Part shown: positions 34,822-42,933 of the stretch, piece by piece | Numbering within the stretch: position 1 is the first letter of the stretch | Layout: the number at the start of each line of letters is the position of its first letter | Origin: Palsa-661 sp035535015 | GTDB lineage: Bacteria; Actinomycetota; Acidimicrobiia; Acidimicrobiales; UBA8190 | NCBI GenBank assembly: GCA_035535015.1 | Contig: DATLQU010000035.1 | Coordinates: 1-64,000 of the forward strand | Length of the DNA stretch: 64,000 nucleotides | Reading direction: 5' to 3' | Notes under the pieces: generated by a model | What the model was told of the DNA's origin: nothing | The model's input: the letters and a program-made list of their open reading frames with translations, nothing else | Database searches by the model: none | Made by a program: the position numbers and the translations under genes

Positions 34822-34871
34822 GGGGATGGACGGTACCGCAGGATCCCGAGGCCCGGAAAGGAACGTCATCA

Positions 34872-35336
34872 ATGGCAGTGGACGTAGTCACCGAGATCAC
34901 CATCGACGCTCCCCGAAGTGACGTTGCCGCGTACGCCGCCAATCCCGACAATGTGACCTCCTGGTACGCCAACATCGAGGCCGTCGAGTGGAGGTCGCCC
35001 AAGCCGGCCGTGGTCGGCTCCAAAATCGTCTTCGTGGCTCGCTTCCTCGGCAGTCGGCTGGCCTACACCTACGAGGTGAAGGAGGCCGTCCCCGGGTTCC
35101 GGTTCGTGATGAGCACTGACGATGGACCCTTCCCCATGGAGACGACGTACAGCTGGGAGGACACGCCCGACGGTGCGACGAGAATGACGTTGCGCAACCG
35201 GGGTGAGCCGTCCGGGCTCTCGAAGCTCGGACGGCCCTGGATGGTGAGGGCGATGCGCCGAGCCAACGGCAAGGACCTCACTCAACTGAAGAGGATCCTG
35301 GAGTCGACTTCCCTGCCCCCCGGTCCCCGGGGCTGA
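34872..35336 (+). CDS. SRPBCC-family (polyketide cyclase/START-like) protein
   Basis: 154 residues. VTEITIDAPRSDVAAYAANPDNVTSWYANI in parts is the usual SRPBCC beginning, followed by VGSKIVFVARFLG and the long C-terminal helix (GRPWMVRAMRRANGKDLTQLKRIL). Such proteins form a hydrophobic cavity and bind or transform lipids and other small ligands. ATG 34872 follows AAAGGA. It probably shares a transcript with tetR. Confidence 0.85.
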   Translation: MAVDVVTEITIDAPRSDVAAYAANPDNVTSWYANIEAVEWRSPKPAVVGSKIVFVARFLGSRLAYTYEVKEAVPGFRFVMSTDDGPFPMETTYSWEDTPDGATRMTLRNRGEPSGLSKLGRPWMVRAMRRANGKDLTQLKRILESTSLPPGPRG

Positions 35337-35431
35337 CGAGGATTTCCTCCCAACCTGTCCATCAGGGTCGTCGACCGGCGTCAATTGAGCAGGCGGAGAT
35401 CCCGCCTCGGCGGCCAGACGAACGAGGACTC

Positions 35432-35950
35432 ATGGCCGGTTATGCCGCCTTCAGCAAGGAGCTCGCCTCGCACGGCCGCCCCTTCACCAGCGACCCGCTC
35501 AACGGACCGGAGACAGCCACCACCGTCCGGGTGCGACACGGCCAGACCCTGATCGTCGACGGACCCTTCGCCGAGACGAAGGAATGGATATCGGGGTTCT
35601 ACATCATCGAGTGCCCGGCGCGCCGAGCTCACCGACTGGGCCACCATCGTGCGCCTCTACAACCACATTTTGCAGTGGGAGCCGACCGCGGTGGTCAAGC
35701 TCAATCGAGCGGTGGCTGTCGCCATGGCCCAGAGGCCGGCCGACGGGCTGGCACTGCTCGACCACCCGACCCTGTCCGACGTTCTCGTCGACTATCACCT
35801 GTATCACTCGACGCGAGCCGATCTGCTGCGCCGGGCCGGGCGAACCCAGGAGGCGGTTCGGCCTACCGACGGGCTCGGCGGCAGACGAACAACGCCGCCG
35901 AGCACAACTTCCTCGATCGCCGGCTGAAGGAACTGGGTGACGCCGTGGCC
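35432..35950 (+). pseudogene. Fused remnant of YCII-related protein and ECF sigma factor
   Basis: The first part (35432 to about 35612) reads as a YCII-type domain (MAGYAAFSKELASHGRPF, VRHGQTLIVDGPFAETKEW, ISGFYIIECP). In another frame it continues straight into the C-terminal helices of a COG4941-type ECF sigma factor (AELTDWATIVRLYNHILQW, PTAVVKLNRAVAVAMA, LDHPTLSDVLVDYHLYHSTRADLLRRAGR). The last piece (TNNAAEHNFLDRRLKEL) has again moved frame. These two genes are commonly neighbours in actinobacteria. Here the start of the sigma gene and the end of the YCII gene have been deleted and frameshifts have followed. No functional product is expected. Confidence 0.75.
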
Positions 35951-35959
35951 GGAGGTTGA

Positions 35960-36590
35960 AGGGGTCAGCCGGGTGGATGGCGACATCCGGGAGCCGAGAG
36001 TGGGCACGCCGTCACCGGTGAGGGCGGCCCAGGCGTCCTTGCGACCCGTCATGGCCAGAACCAGTGACACCAGAGGTCCCGCGGCTTCGGGGCCGTCGCC
36101 CGCTGTCAGTTGGTATCGCTCGCCCGTAGCCGGAGTCCGGCGATCCTCTTCTTCGAACCGAGGAGGATGTTCGATTTCTTGTGGGAGTCGGCCACGGCCA
36201 CGACCGCCTCTTCCGGCGGCTCGTGGGCGATGCCCAGAGGGCGCCGGATGTCCTCTGCGTGGACCACGATCTCTCCCCGCATGGCCATGACGGGTGCAGG
36301 CGGGTGATTGGTCGTGGTCGTCCGGGCCCGGAGTCGCTCGATCTGGACCGGCGGATCGAGAGGGCCAAGACGCTTGGCCACCCGGTCGGTGAAGACCGGG
36401 AACTTGAATCCGGCGGAGATCAATTCCTGGTAGAAATTGCCCGGCGTCTGCTCGGTGGCGGCCAGGATGTGGCCGGTTTACTGGTGGACCGACCACCCGA
36501 TCCGGCGCAGAGAGACGGTGTCGCCCGGGCCTCGGCGGACAAGCCGGCCACGGTGTCGGCCATCAGGGCCCTCTTCGAATGGTCTTGCTT
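35960..36590 (-). pseudogene. Degenerate mycothiol-dependent maleylpyruvate isomerase-family gene
   Basis: Read leftwards, matching pieces occur in at least three frames: MADTVAGLSAEARATPSLCAG, then GWSVHQ before a stop, then LISAGFKFPVFTDRVAKRLG and GEIVVHAEDIRRPLGI with NILLGSKKRIAGLRLRA, and last LTAGDGPEAAGPLVSLVLAMTGR in another frame. This order is that of TIGR03083/03086-type proteins (DinB-fold, mycothiol-linked). Several frameshifts and one stop break the gene. The family points to an actinomycete host. Confidence 0.7.
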
Positions 36591-36910
36591 CCCGGTCTCG
36601 TCTGTCTTCGTGGAAACGACCTCTCTCGTCGGGGCACCTGCCCCGGGACCAAATCCCTGACGCTGGCCGAGCTCCCGGATCGACAGCCCCCGGGAAGAGT
36701 TCCGCAGAATCGTTGTCGTGAGCACAGGCCGCCGAGAGACACGGACAGTGACGGGACCCGGACAAGATGCAGGTGGTCGGTCACAGTAGGAGAGGTCCGC
36801 CGGGCGGTCGGGACGGCGCCGCCTGGCTCTCCCGCCGCCCGGGTCACGTGACGGAAGTCGATGGTCGAAATGCCCGATCCCCATGGGCGGCCATGCCTAG
36901 ACTGCGCCGC
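36591..36910. other. Gene-free gap before parA-like gene
   Basis: About 320 bases with no convincing reading frame. TAGACT at 36898-36903 lies 7 bases before GTG 36911 and could be a -10 element for a leaderless parA-like transcript. No matching -35 element was found. Confidence 0.45.
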
Positions 36911-37687
36911 GTGGCGCGAGTGGTAGCTGTAGCGAATCAAAAAGGTGGCGTCGCCAAGACGACGACGGTGCACTCCCTGGGATTTGCCTTGGCCGAGTCG
37001 GGACACCGAGTGTTGCTCATCGATCTCGACCCCCAGGCCTGCCTGACCTACTCCACGGGGCTCGAGCCGAGTGGGTTGAATGCGTCGCTGCACGACGTCT
37101 TCGTCAGGACGATGAAGGCGGCCGACGTCCGCTATGTGGTGGGCGGGGTCGAAGGTCTCCATATTCTTCCCGCCACCATCGATCTGGCCAGCACCGAGGT
37201 GCACCTTCTCACCCGGACCGCCCGGGAACATGTTCTGCGCCGGGCGCTGAAGGGTCTGCACGACGAGTACGACATGATGCTGATCGATTGCCCGCCGTCG
37301 CTCGGGATCCTGGCCATCAACGGTCTATGCGCCGCTGACGAGGTGTTGATTCCGCTTCAGTGCGAGACGCTGTGCAGCCGCGGCGTGGGACAATTGCTCG
37401 AAATGATCGACGATGTACGCATGTTCGCCAACGCCGATCTCAGAGTCCGGGGAATCATCAACACCCTGTACGACGAACGGACCAGTCATGGTCGGGGTGT
37501 CCTGGCCGACGTGAAGGAGCGCTACGGGCTCGAGATCCTCGACCCCCCGGTGCGGAAATCCGTCCGTTTCGCCGAGGCTCCCGAGTTCGGTCGCTGCATC
37601 TTGCAGCACGCGCCGGCTTCGGCCGGCGCCGAGGCATACCGCGCCCTCGCCCGCGAGCTCGCCGTCGAACGGTGTCTCGTCAGTTGA
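36911..37687 (+). CDS. ParA-family ATPase
   Basis: 258 residues. The deviant Walker A KGGVAKTTT follows VVAVANQ at the N-terminus, with LLIDLDPQACLTYSTG (A' motif) and MMLIDCPPSLGILAINGL (Walker B) after it. RGIINTLYDERTSHGRGVLADVKERYG is typical of chromosome-type ParA/Soj. These ATPases position DNA or protein complexes on the nucleoid. No parB or parS site is seen. The next gene encodes a zinc-ribbon protein that may be its partner. GTG 36911 keeps the family start; ATG 36893 is an in-frame alternative. Confidence 0.9.
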   Translation: MARVVAVANQKGGVAKTTTVHSLGFALAESGHRVLLIDLDPQACLTYSTGLEPSGLNASLHDVFVRTMKAADVRYVVGGVEGLHILPATIDLASTEVHLLTRTAREHVLRRALKGLHDEYDMMLIDCPPSLGILAINGLCAADEVLIPLQCETLCSRGVGQLLEMIDDVRMFANADLRVRGIINTLYDERTSHGRGVLADVKERYGLEILDPPVRKSVRFAEAPEFGRCILQHAPASAGAEAYRALARELAVERCLVS

Positions 37688-37735
37688 GAGGCCGGGGCCG
37701 ACGGGGCAACGGGATGAACAGGTGGAGGGAGAGCC

Positions 37736-38287
37736 GTGTCTGAGCCCCCCGACCCGCTCGGCAAGCGCGCTCTGTTCTGGGCACCGGCGCAGCGACAAGA
37801 GGCCGGGCCGATGCGACCGGAGAAGCGGGTGCCGCCCGGACGACAGGCGTTGTTCTCCGGCGGCGACCCGAACACCGCGGCCCCGGTGACCCCCAAGAAG
37901 AACGGTGCGCCGCGCGCTCCCCTGGCCGGCATGACCCGGCCGGCATACGGTTCCCGGCCGTCGCGCCTGCAGAAGGCGCCGGCCAAGACGACCCGATCAG
38001 CCAAGCCGATCACGTCGGTCAAGCCGATCACGTCTGTGAAGAAGGTGACCAAGCCGGTCGGGACCGTGAAGGTCAAGGCGGCGCCCGCCGGTGGCCGGAA
38101 TGGGCCGATCGGCTTGTCATGCTCGAAATGCGGGACCCACAGCGAAGTCGACGTTCTCAAGTACCTGGTCCTGCACCTGCCTTACTGGGTATGGCGGCCG
38201 GGCCGGGGCTACACCAGCCTGATGAAGTGTCCGGCGTGCGGGAAGCGGACCTGGGTCAGCGCCTCGTGGGGTCCCGGACAACACTGA
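37736..38287 (+). CDS. Basic linker protein with C-terminal zinc ribbon
   Basis: 183 residues, not a recognised family. Residues 1-120 are rich in Lys, Pro and Thr with short internal repeats (KPITSVKPITSVKKVTKPV), suggesting a disordered nucleic-acid-binding tail. The C-terminus has CSKCG and CPACG separated by about 40 residues (YLVLHLPYWVWRPGRGYTS between), a likely zinc ribbon. GTG 37736 follows GGAGGGAGAG. It lies 48 bases after the ParA-like gene in the same direction, so a shared job in DNA organisation is possible (inference). Confidence 0.7.
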   Translation: MSEPPDPLGKRALFWAPAQRQEAGPMRPEKRVPPGRQALFSGGDPNTAAPVTPKKNGAPRAPLAGMTRPAYGSRPSRLQKAPAKTTRSAKPITSVKPITSVKKVTKPVGTVKVKAAPAGGRNGPIGLSCSKCGTHSEVDVLKYLVLHLPYWVWRPGRGYTSLMKCPACGKRTWVSASWGPGQH

Positions 38288-38302
38288 CAGTCGGCACCGG
38301 TC

Positions 38303-38340
38303 TCGGCTGACTACGCCCACCGCGGACCGGCGTCAGCCGA
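38303..38340. terminator. Weak hairpin between convergent genes
   Basis: TCGGCTGA (38303-38310) pairs with TCAGCCGA (38333-38340) across a 22-base loop. The position between convergent genes suits a terminator; the stem is short. Confidence 0.35.
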
Positions 38341-38361
38341 CACGCCGGGATTAGCCGGGAG

Positions 38362-38673
38362 TCAGCGGACCATGTACCAGGTCAACCGGTTGCAGGAGCT
38401 GAGGGCGGCCAGGGTGTCGGCCTTGGTGTCCCCGATGACGGCGCAGATGGTCTTCTCCCCGCAGCATTTGTGCCGCTTGACGACCACCTTGTCACCCGTG
38501 GTCGAGTCGACCGAGTAGAAGGTGTCCTTCTTGGCCTTTATGGCCTTGCGGACGTCCACCACCGACATGCGTTCGAGCGCCCGCTTGCCGCGGATGACGC
38601 CGACGCCGGTGACGTGCTGGTGTCCGGTCGCCGGCTTGCGCTCGACACAGACGACTCTGTAATTCGCCACCAT
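38362..38673 (-). CDS. Small DUF3892-like protein
   Basis: 103 residues. MVANYRVVCVERKPATGHQHVTGVGV, followed by RMSVVDVRKAIKAKKDTFYSVD and VVVKRHKCCGEKTICAVIGD, resembles the DUF3892 group of small proteins of unknown function. The pattern is four strands and a helix, with two adjacent Cys residues in KCCGEKTIC. ATG 38673 follows GAGGGGGG. It is convergent with the zinc-ribbon gene. Confidence 0.7.
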   Translation of the reverse strand: MVANYRVVCVERKPATGHQHVTGVGVIRGKRALERMSVVDVRKAIKAKKDTFYSVDSTTGDKVVVKRHKCCGEKTICAVIGDTKADTLAALSSCNRLTWYMVR

Positions 38674-38755
38674 CCCCCCCTCGTCCCGCCGGTCCTGGCG
38701 GCCCCCCCGGATCGAGGGACATGGTAGGACGCGGCGGGCGGCGAGGGGAAGAGGA

Positions 38756-40258
38756 TCAGGTGGCCGGACCGCTGGCCAGGGTGACGTCGGCGTTGTGGCT
38801 TTGACCGGAGGAGTCCGTCCACTGGACCTGGACCGAATCGCCGGGAGCGTGGGCGGCGATGATGGCGGAGAGCGCGGGGGGAGAGCTCACTGTCTTGCCG
38901 CCCACCGAGGTGATGACATCGCCTTGGGCCAGTCCGGCCTGTTCGGCCGGTGAGCCCGAGGCCACGCCGGCCACCATGGCTCCCGTGACCGTGCCACCCT
39001 GGCCGAGGCCGCCGAAACCCGATCCGCCGGTGCTCGATGCCGAGATCTCGACGCCGAGGAAAGCGGTGGGGCCGATGTGGATGACTGATGAGCTCTTGCC
39101 CGCCTCGATCTGCTTGGCGATGGTGATGGCCTGGTTGATGGGGATGGCATAGCCGTCACCGCCGGCCGAGGAGAAGGCGAATGACGATGAGGCGGCCGTG
39201 TCGATGCCGATGACGTCACCGTTGCTGTCGACCAGTGGTCCACCGGAGTCACCGGGCTGGACGTTGGCGTTCACCTCGATGAGCCCGGTCAGTTGTTCGG
39301 CGTTTCCCCCCCCGCCGTCCGAGGCGGTGATCGCCTGGTTGAGTGTGGTCACCGTTCCGGTAGCCACACTCGGGGTGCCGCCCACTCCCCCGGCGTTGCC
39401 GATGGCGGCGATGCTCTGGCCGACCGTGACCTTGGAGGAATCTCCGATCGACACGGTGCGCAGGCCCGAGGCGCCATGGAGCTGGAGCACGGCCAGGTCG
39501 CCGGTGCGGTCGTAGCCGACCACGGTGGCCGTGTAGGTCTTTCCGTTACCGATGTCGGTGGCCGAGATGCTGGTGGCGCCGTCGATGACGTGGTTGTTGG
39601 TGAGGACCACACCGTTCGAGGTGAGGACCTGGCCGGTTCCCGCCGCCGAAGCGTTCTGATAGCTGAGGGTGACGTTGATGTCAACGAGTCCGGGGTTCAC
39701 CTTGGCCGACAGGGTGGAGGCGCTGGGGGCGTTGCCCGATCCCGCTCCCGAAGGCGCCGTGGTGCCCGATGATCCCGAGCCGAAGGGGTTGGACACCGAT
39801 CCCGATGATCCGGAATTGCCGCCGTTGTTGGAGGCCACACTCGTGGTCGTGGTGCCACCCGGACGCCAGACGGCGTAGCCGACACCCACGCCGACGAGCA
39901 TGGAGGTGACGGCGAGGAGGGCCACGACGCCGGCCACGTGCGAACGGCGGCGGGCGTGGGCCGGCGGCGCCACCGGAAGCGGTCCCCAGGCCAGGCCGTA
40001 GGGGGTGTGGACCGGACCCCAGGCGCCGGACCCGGCGGTCGGCGGAGGGCCGGCGGTCGGCGGAGGGCCGGCGGTCGGCGGAGGACCGAGCGGAGGCGGC
40101 AACGGGGGAACCCAACTGGCCGACGCCGGGCCGAGGGCGATGGGCGCCGTCGGCTCGGCCGGCGGGCCCGAAGACGCGGCGGAGGGGGCGCTCGGCGTGC
40201 CGGGTAACTCGGTGGTCGGGTCTTCGGGGCCCGGGGTGGGGGCGTCGGGGGTGTCCAT
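38756..40258 (-). CDS. HtrA/DegP-like membrane serine protease with PDZ domain
   Basis: 500 residues. A Pro-rich cytoplasmic region (1-100, with three PPPTAG repeats) precedes one membrane segment (about 108-131) and a Ser/Gly linker. The trypsin-like domain follows with His223 (LTNNHVIDGA), Asp254 (RTGDLAVLQL) and Ser338 (QPGDSGGPL), and a C-terminal PDZ domain (AEQAGLAQGDVITSVGGKTV). It should degrade misfolded or signalling proteins outside the membrane. ATG 40258 follows GAGGAGAACC. Two inverted repeats in its upstream region are possible regulatory sites. It is not obviously linked to its neighbours. Confidence 0.93.
   Translation of the reverse strand: MDTPDAPTPGPEDPTTELPGTPSAPSAASSGPPAEPTAPIALGPASASWVPPLPPPLGPPPTAGPPPTAGPPPTAGSGAWGPVHTPYGLAWGPLPVAPPAHARRRSHVAGVVALLAVTSMLVGVGVGYAVWRPGGTTTTSVASNNGGNSGSSGSVSNPFGSGSSGTTAPSGAGSGNAPSASTLSAKVNPGLVDINVTLSYQNASAAGTGQVLTSNGVVLTNNHVIDGATSISATDIGNGKTYTATVVGYDRTGDLAVLQLHGASGLRTVSIGDSSKVTVGQSIAAIGNAGGVGGTPSVATGTVTTLNQAITASDGGGGNAEQLTGLIEVNANVQPGDSGGPLVDSNGDVIGIDTAASSSFAFSSAGGDGYAIPINQAITIAKQIEAGKSSSVIHIGPTAFLGVEISASSTGGSGFGGLGQGGTVTGAMVAGVASGSPAEQAGLAQGDVITSVGGKTVSSPPALSAIIAAHAPGDSVQVQWTDSSGQSHNADVTLASGPAT
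40033..40086. repeat. 18-bp tandem repeat inside htrA-like gene
   Basis: Three head-to-tail copies of an 18-bp unit (CGGCGGTCGGCGGAGGGC, the last slightly changed) encode three PPPTAG hexapeptides in the N-terminal cytoplasmic region. Confidence 0.85.
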
Positions 40259-40618
40259 GGTTCTCCTCAAGAATTCGTGAGCACTGATGCGATCATCTGC
40301 TCCTCAGTACACCGACTTTTCCTGAGGATTCGCTTTGTCCCCCCTGTGAGTTCGTCAAGACGAACCCCGAAGCCGCCCGGGCGGAAGGGGGGCGCCTTTT
40401 CGTGGCCGGAGCCACCCCGGTCGTGACCGGGCTGCACTGCCCAGGCTACCCGAGGTCGATGACAGATTGGACCTGAATGCGCAGGAATCAGGCCTGGTTT
40501 CGGTGCCTGATCCCACGTCGGCGGTCATCGGGAGGAGCCCCCGGGGTGACGGCCCGGGCGCTGGGCTGAGGGCCGGGCGCCGCCTTCGGCGTCAGGAGGG
40601 ATCAGGCCGGCAGGCACC
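40259..40618. other. Gene-free region upstream of htrA-like gene with inverted repeats
   Basis: 360 bases without a gene. It holds a perfect inverted repeat GTTCGTC/GACGAAC at 40350-40365 (2-base spacer), a candidate operator. A second one, TCCTCAG (40301-40307) with CTGAGGA (40322-40328), could form a hairpin in the htrA leader. It also contains the 3' flank of the pilin operon; no clear terminator was found there. Confidence 0.5.
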
Positions 40619-42250
40619 TCAACAATGGGGGGTGTTGAGGACCGACTGGCTGTCGCCGGTGGCGCATTCCTCGTACGACGTCGGCGACCAGACAGCGCCG
40701 TTCGGAGGTATGAAGAAGGGAGGGAAGAGCGTCTGCAAGGACGTGTCGTAGTTGTAGTTCTTCAGGTATCCCGTGTGTCCCGTCGTCCCTACCGCTCCAC
40801 GGAAGTTCTGGGCGATCGACCCGAAGACGTTGAGAGCGCCCAGACCGGAGGCCGACCACCAGTTGGTCACGTAGAAGGAGTCCTGGAGCGCCAGGATGGC
40901 GGCGTCGATCTCGACGTGGGGGACGTCGGCGACGATGACGGAGTTCTGGGCGATGAGGCCGAGGGTGTCCGACGAGTCACTGGTCGGCTGGCCGTTCACC
41001 TTCACTATGTTGGCCGATGGATAGGTCAGGCTTCCTGTGATGGTGATGTTGGACGGCGCCGCGCTGCCTGTGCAACGGGCATTGGTGGCTGTCACCGTCG
41101 TGGTGCTGCACGTGACGATGTCGAGGCCGCCGGTCATCTGGCCGCTGATCGAGACATTGCCGTTCACGAAGATGAGGCCCGAAGTCAGCTGATCGACGGA
41201 GATCGGACTGGAGCAATTGTTGGTATTGGAAGCCACGTTGTCGACGGAGGCTCCGGAACCCGACCAGGTGACCTTCGTCGTGCCGCCGGCGATGCTCAAC
41301 CCGAGCGTCACGTTCACGGGGCTGACGGAGTTCCCGCTTCCACCCGTGATGAAGCATCCGTAGGACCGGGCCGGGCTGAGGTCGGCCTCGGAGTTCTGGG
41401 GGATCTGGTTCCCCACCTTCTGGTAACCACTGCCGTTGGCGAAGTTCGGCACCGAACCCGAGCAGCCGCCGCCGTTGCCGTCGACGTAGACCGACGTGGG
41501 GCCGGTATTGGTGTTGTAGATGTTCCCGCTCTGGAGCCCGGCATCGAAGGTGGGCGAGCCACACAGACGAAAGGTGTCGTCGGAGAAGACCGGTCCGTTG
41601 AGCTCGTCGCCCGACACGAAGACGACGATGCACCCCGGCGGTGGGCCGTACTGCGGGACGCTGTGGTTGCCGTTGGCGTAGTCGGGGTCGAGCTGCCCGT
41701 AGTGCACGCCGCAGTCGGCATATCCCGACGGGGGGTTCGGCATCTGGGCGGCGATGGTGGGGTCGAGGGTCTCGTAGTTGCTCCAGTAGACGTCGTCCAG
41801 CGTCGAAGCCGGGGCGACGGCGTACTGGAATGTGCGCACCACGGTTCCCGAACCGACCCCGGCCTTGCCCGTGACCTGGAGGCTGATGAGGCCCGAGTTG
41901 TTGTACGGCAGGTACGAGTAGTACTCGGGAGGCGAGGTGGACGCCTGGACCCAGCCCGACATGGCGGGATTGCTGGGGTCTTTGTTGGTGGCCGTGTAGA
42001 TGCCGTAGGCGCCGTTGCCATCGAGTTTCTGGAGATAGTCATTCAGGCCCGCCTGGGCGGCCTGGTAGGCGGCCTCGTAATTCAGATTGCGCGTCGTCTG
42101 GGGCAGCTGGTCCACGGTGGTGGTGGCGATGGCGATGGGGATCGAGGCCAACAGGGTGACGGCGATCAGGACGAAGAGAAGAGCCTGGCCGCTCTCGCCC
42201 CCGAGGCTGCTCAGCCGGCTCCGGATCTGGCGCCCCACGATGGTCAACAT
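40619..42250 (-). CDS. PilX-like minor pilin / secreted assembly protein
   Basis: 543 residues, third gene of the pilin operon. The N-terminus has SLGGESGQALLFVLIAVTLLASIPIAIATTTV, read in parts, which is the single helix typical of PilX/TadE-like proteins. QTTRNLNYEAAYQAAQAGLNDYLQ follows as in PilX. The long remainder is Gly/Ser/Asn-rich with many Cys and ends in NTPHC. It looks like a beta-rich surface domain (VDQLTSGLIFVNGNVSISGQMTGGLDIV). ATG 42250 overlaps the end of the preceding gene by 7 bases, which favours coupled translation. It probably forms the tip or adhesive part of a type IV-like pilus; the core pilin, ATPase and prepilin peptidase genes are not in the window. Confidence 0.75.
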   Translation of the reverse strand: MLTIVGRQIRSRLSSLGGESGQALLFVLIAVTLLASIPIAIATTTVDQLPQTTRNLNYEAAYQAAQAGLNDYLQKLDGNGAYGIYTATNKDPSNPAMSGWVQASTSPPEYYSYLPYNNSGLISLQVTGKAGVGSGTVVRTFQYAVAPASTLDDVYWSNYETLDPTIAAQMPNPPSGYADCGVHYGQLDPDYANGNHSVPQYGPPPGCIVVFVSGDELNGPVFSDDTFRLCGSPTFDAGLQSGNIYNTNTGPTSVYVDGNGGGCSGSVPNFANGSGYQKVGNQIPQNSEADLSPARSYGCFITGGSGNSVSPVNVTLGLSIAGGTTKVTWSGSGASVDNVASNTNNCSSPISVDQLTSGLIFVNGNVSISGQMTGGLDIVTCSTTTVTATNARCTGSAAPSNITITGSLTYPSANIVKVNGQPTSDSSDTLGLIAQNSVIVADVPHVEIDAAILALQDSFYVTNWWSASGLGALNVFGSIAQNFRGAVGTTGHTGYLKNYNYDTSLQTLFPPFFIPPNGAVWSPTSYEECATGDSQSVLNTPHC

Positions 42251-42933
42251 GCGCCCGAGGCCCCTATCTGGCTCAAGGCGTACTGACACGCGTATTCGAC
42301 GTTGTTGGTCACGATGGTCGGGTCCGACAGCGTGGTCTGGGTGACCTTGGCCGCGCCCACCTTCGGGGTGTCCAGAACCAGAGTGGAGGCCGCGGACGTG
42401 AAGTAGAAGGTATTGGTCGTCACATTGTGGACCGTGGTCGAGACTTCCTTTGTCGTGAGGGTGAACACGGTTGAGGAGTCGACGTTCTGGACACGGGCCT
42501 GGGTGATGACCGAGCCGGCTCCGGCGGTCGGCGTGCACCCCACCCCCGTGCAGGTCACGGTGAGGATGTGGGTGGACGTGTTCAGGGCGATGCTGATGGC
42601 CGGGGTGCCCCCGCCCAGTTTGGCCGAGAAGGCGAGGCTGGTGGCCGTGATCGGGGTTCCCGGAGGCGAGCTGGGCACAGCCGGGGCGGTCCACGTCGTG
42701 GTGGCGGCGTGGAGGTCACGGGTGATCGCCTGTTGGGCGCCCTGCATGTAGTCGAGCGCCTGGGTCCGGTCGGTCACCTGCACCTGGCGCGCCTGGATGA
42801 CGGTGACAGAGGCGTCGACGGAGACGATCACGATGGTGAGCAGCAACGACGAGATGAGAACCTCGACCAGGCTCATGCCCGATTCGTCGCGTCGCCGTCC
42901 CCGCTGTCTCATTGGACGATCACGGTGGCTCAT
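42244..42933 (-). CDS. Prepilin-type minor pilin (PilW-like)
   Basis: 229 residues. DESGMSLVEVLISSLLLTIVIVS shows the class III prepilin cleavage site (G before MSLVE) and hydrophobic helix. The rest is a short beta-rich domain with late Cys residues (TCTGVGC, YACQYAL and a terminal Cys), similar to PilW/PilV minor pilins. ATG 42933 overlaps the stop of the large prepilin gene as ATGA, and its own end overlaps the next start, so the three are made together. Confidence 0.82.
   Translation of the reverse strand: MSHRDRPMRQRGRRRDESGMSLVEVLISSLLLTIVIVSVDASVTVIQARQVQVTDRTQALDYMQGAQQAITRDLHAATTTWTAPAVPSSPPGTPITATSLAFSAKLGGGTPAISIALNTSTHILTVTCTGVGCTPTAGAGSVITQARVQNVDSSTVFTLTTKEVSTTVHNVTTNTFYFTSAASTLVLDTPKVGAAKVTQTTLSDPTIVTNNVEYACQYALSQIGASGAC

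Noticed and set aside
36767..36910. Longer N-terminus of the ParA-like protein
   Set aside because: The added residues are Arg/Gly-rich and unlike the family; ParA proteins start close to the KGG motif.
40625..42286. A 553-residue open frame on the plus strand opposite the PilX-like gene
   Set aside because: Low-information Arg/Val/Gly/Asp sequence without domains; the minus-strand gene has prepilin features and overlapping neighbours.
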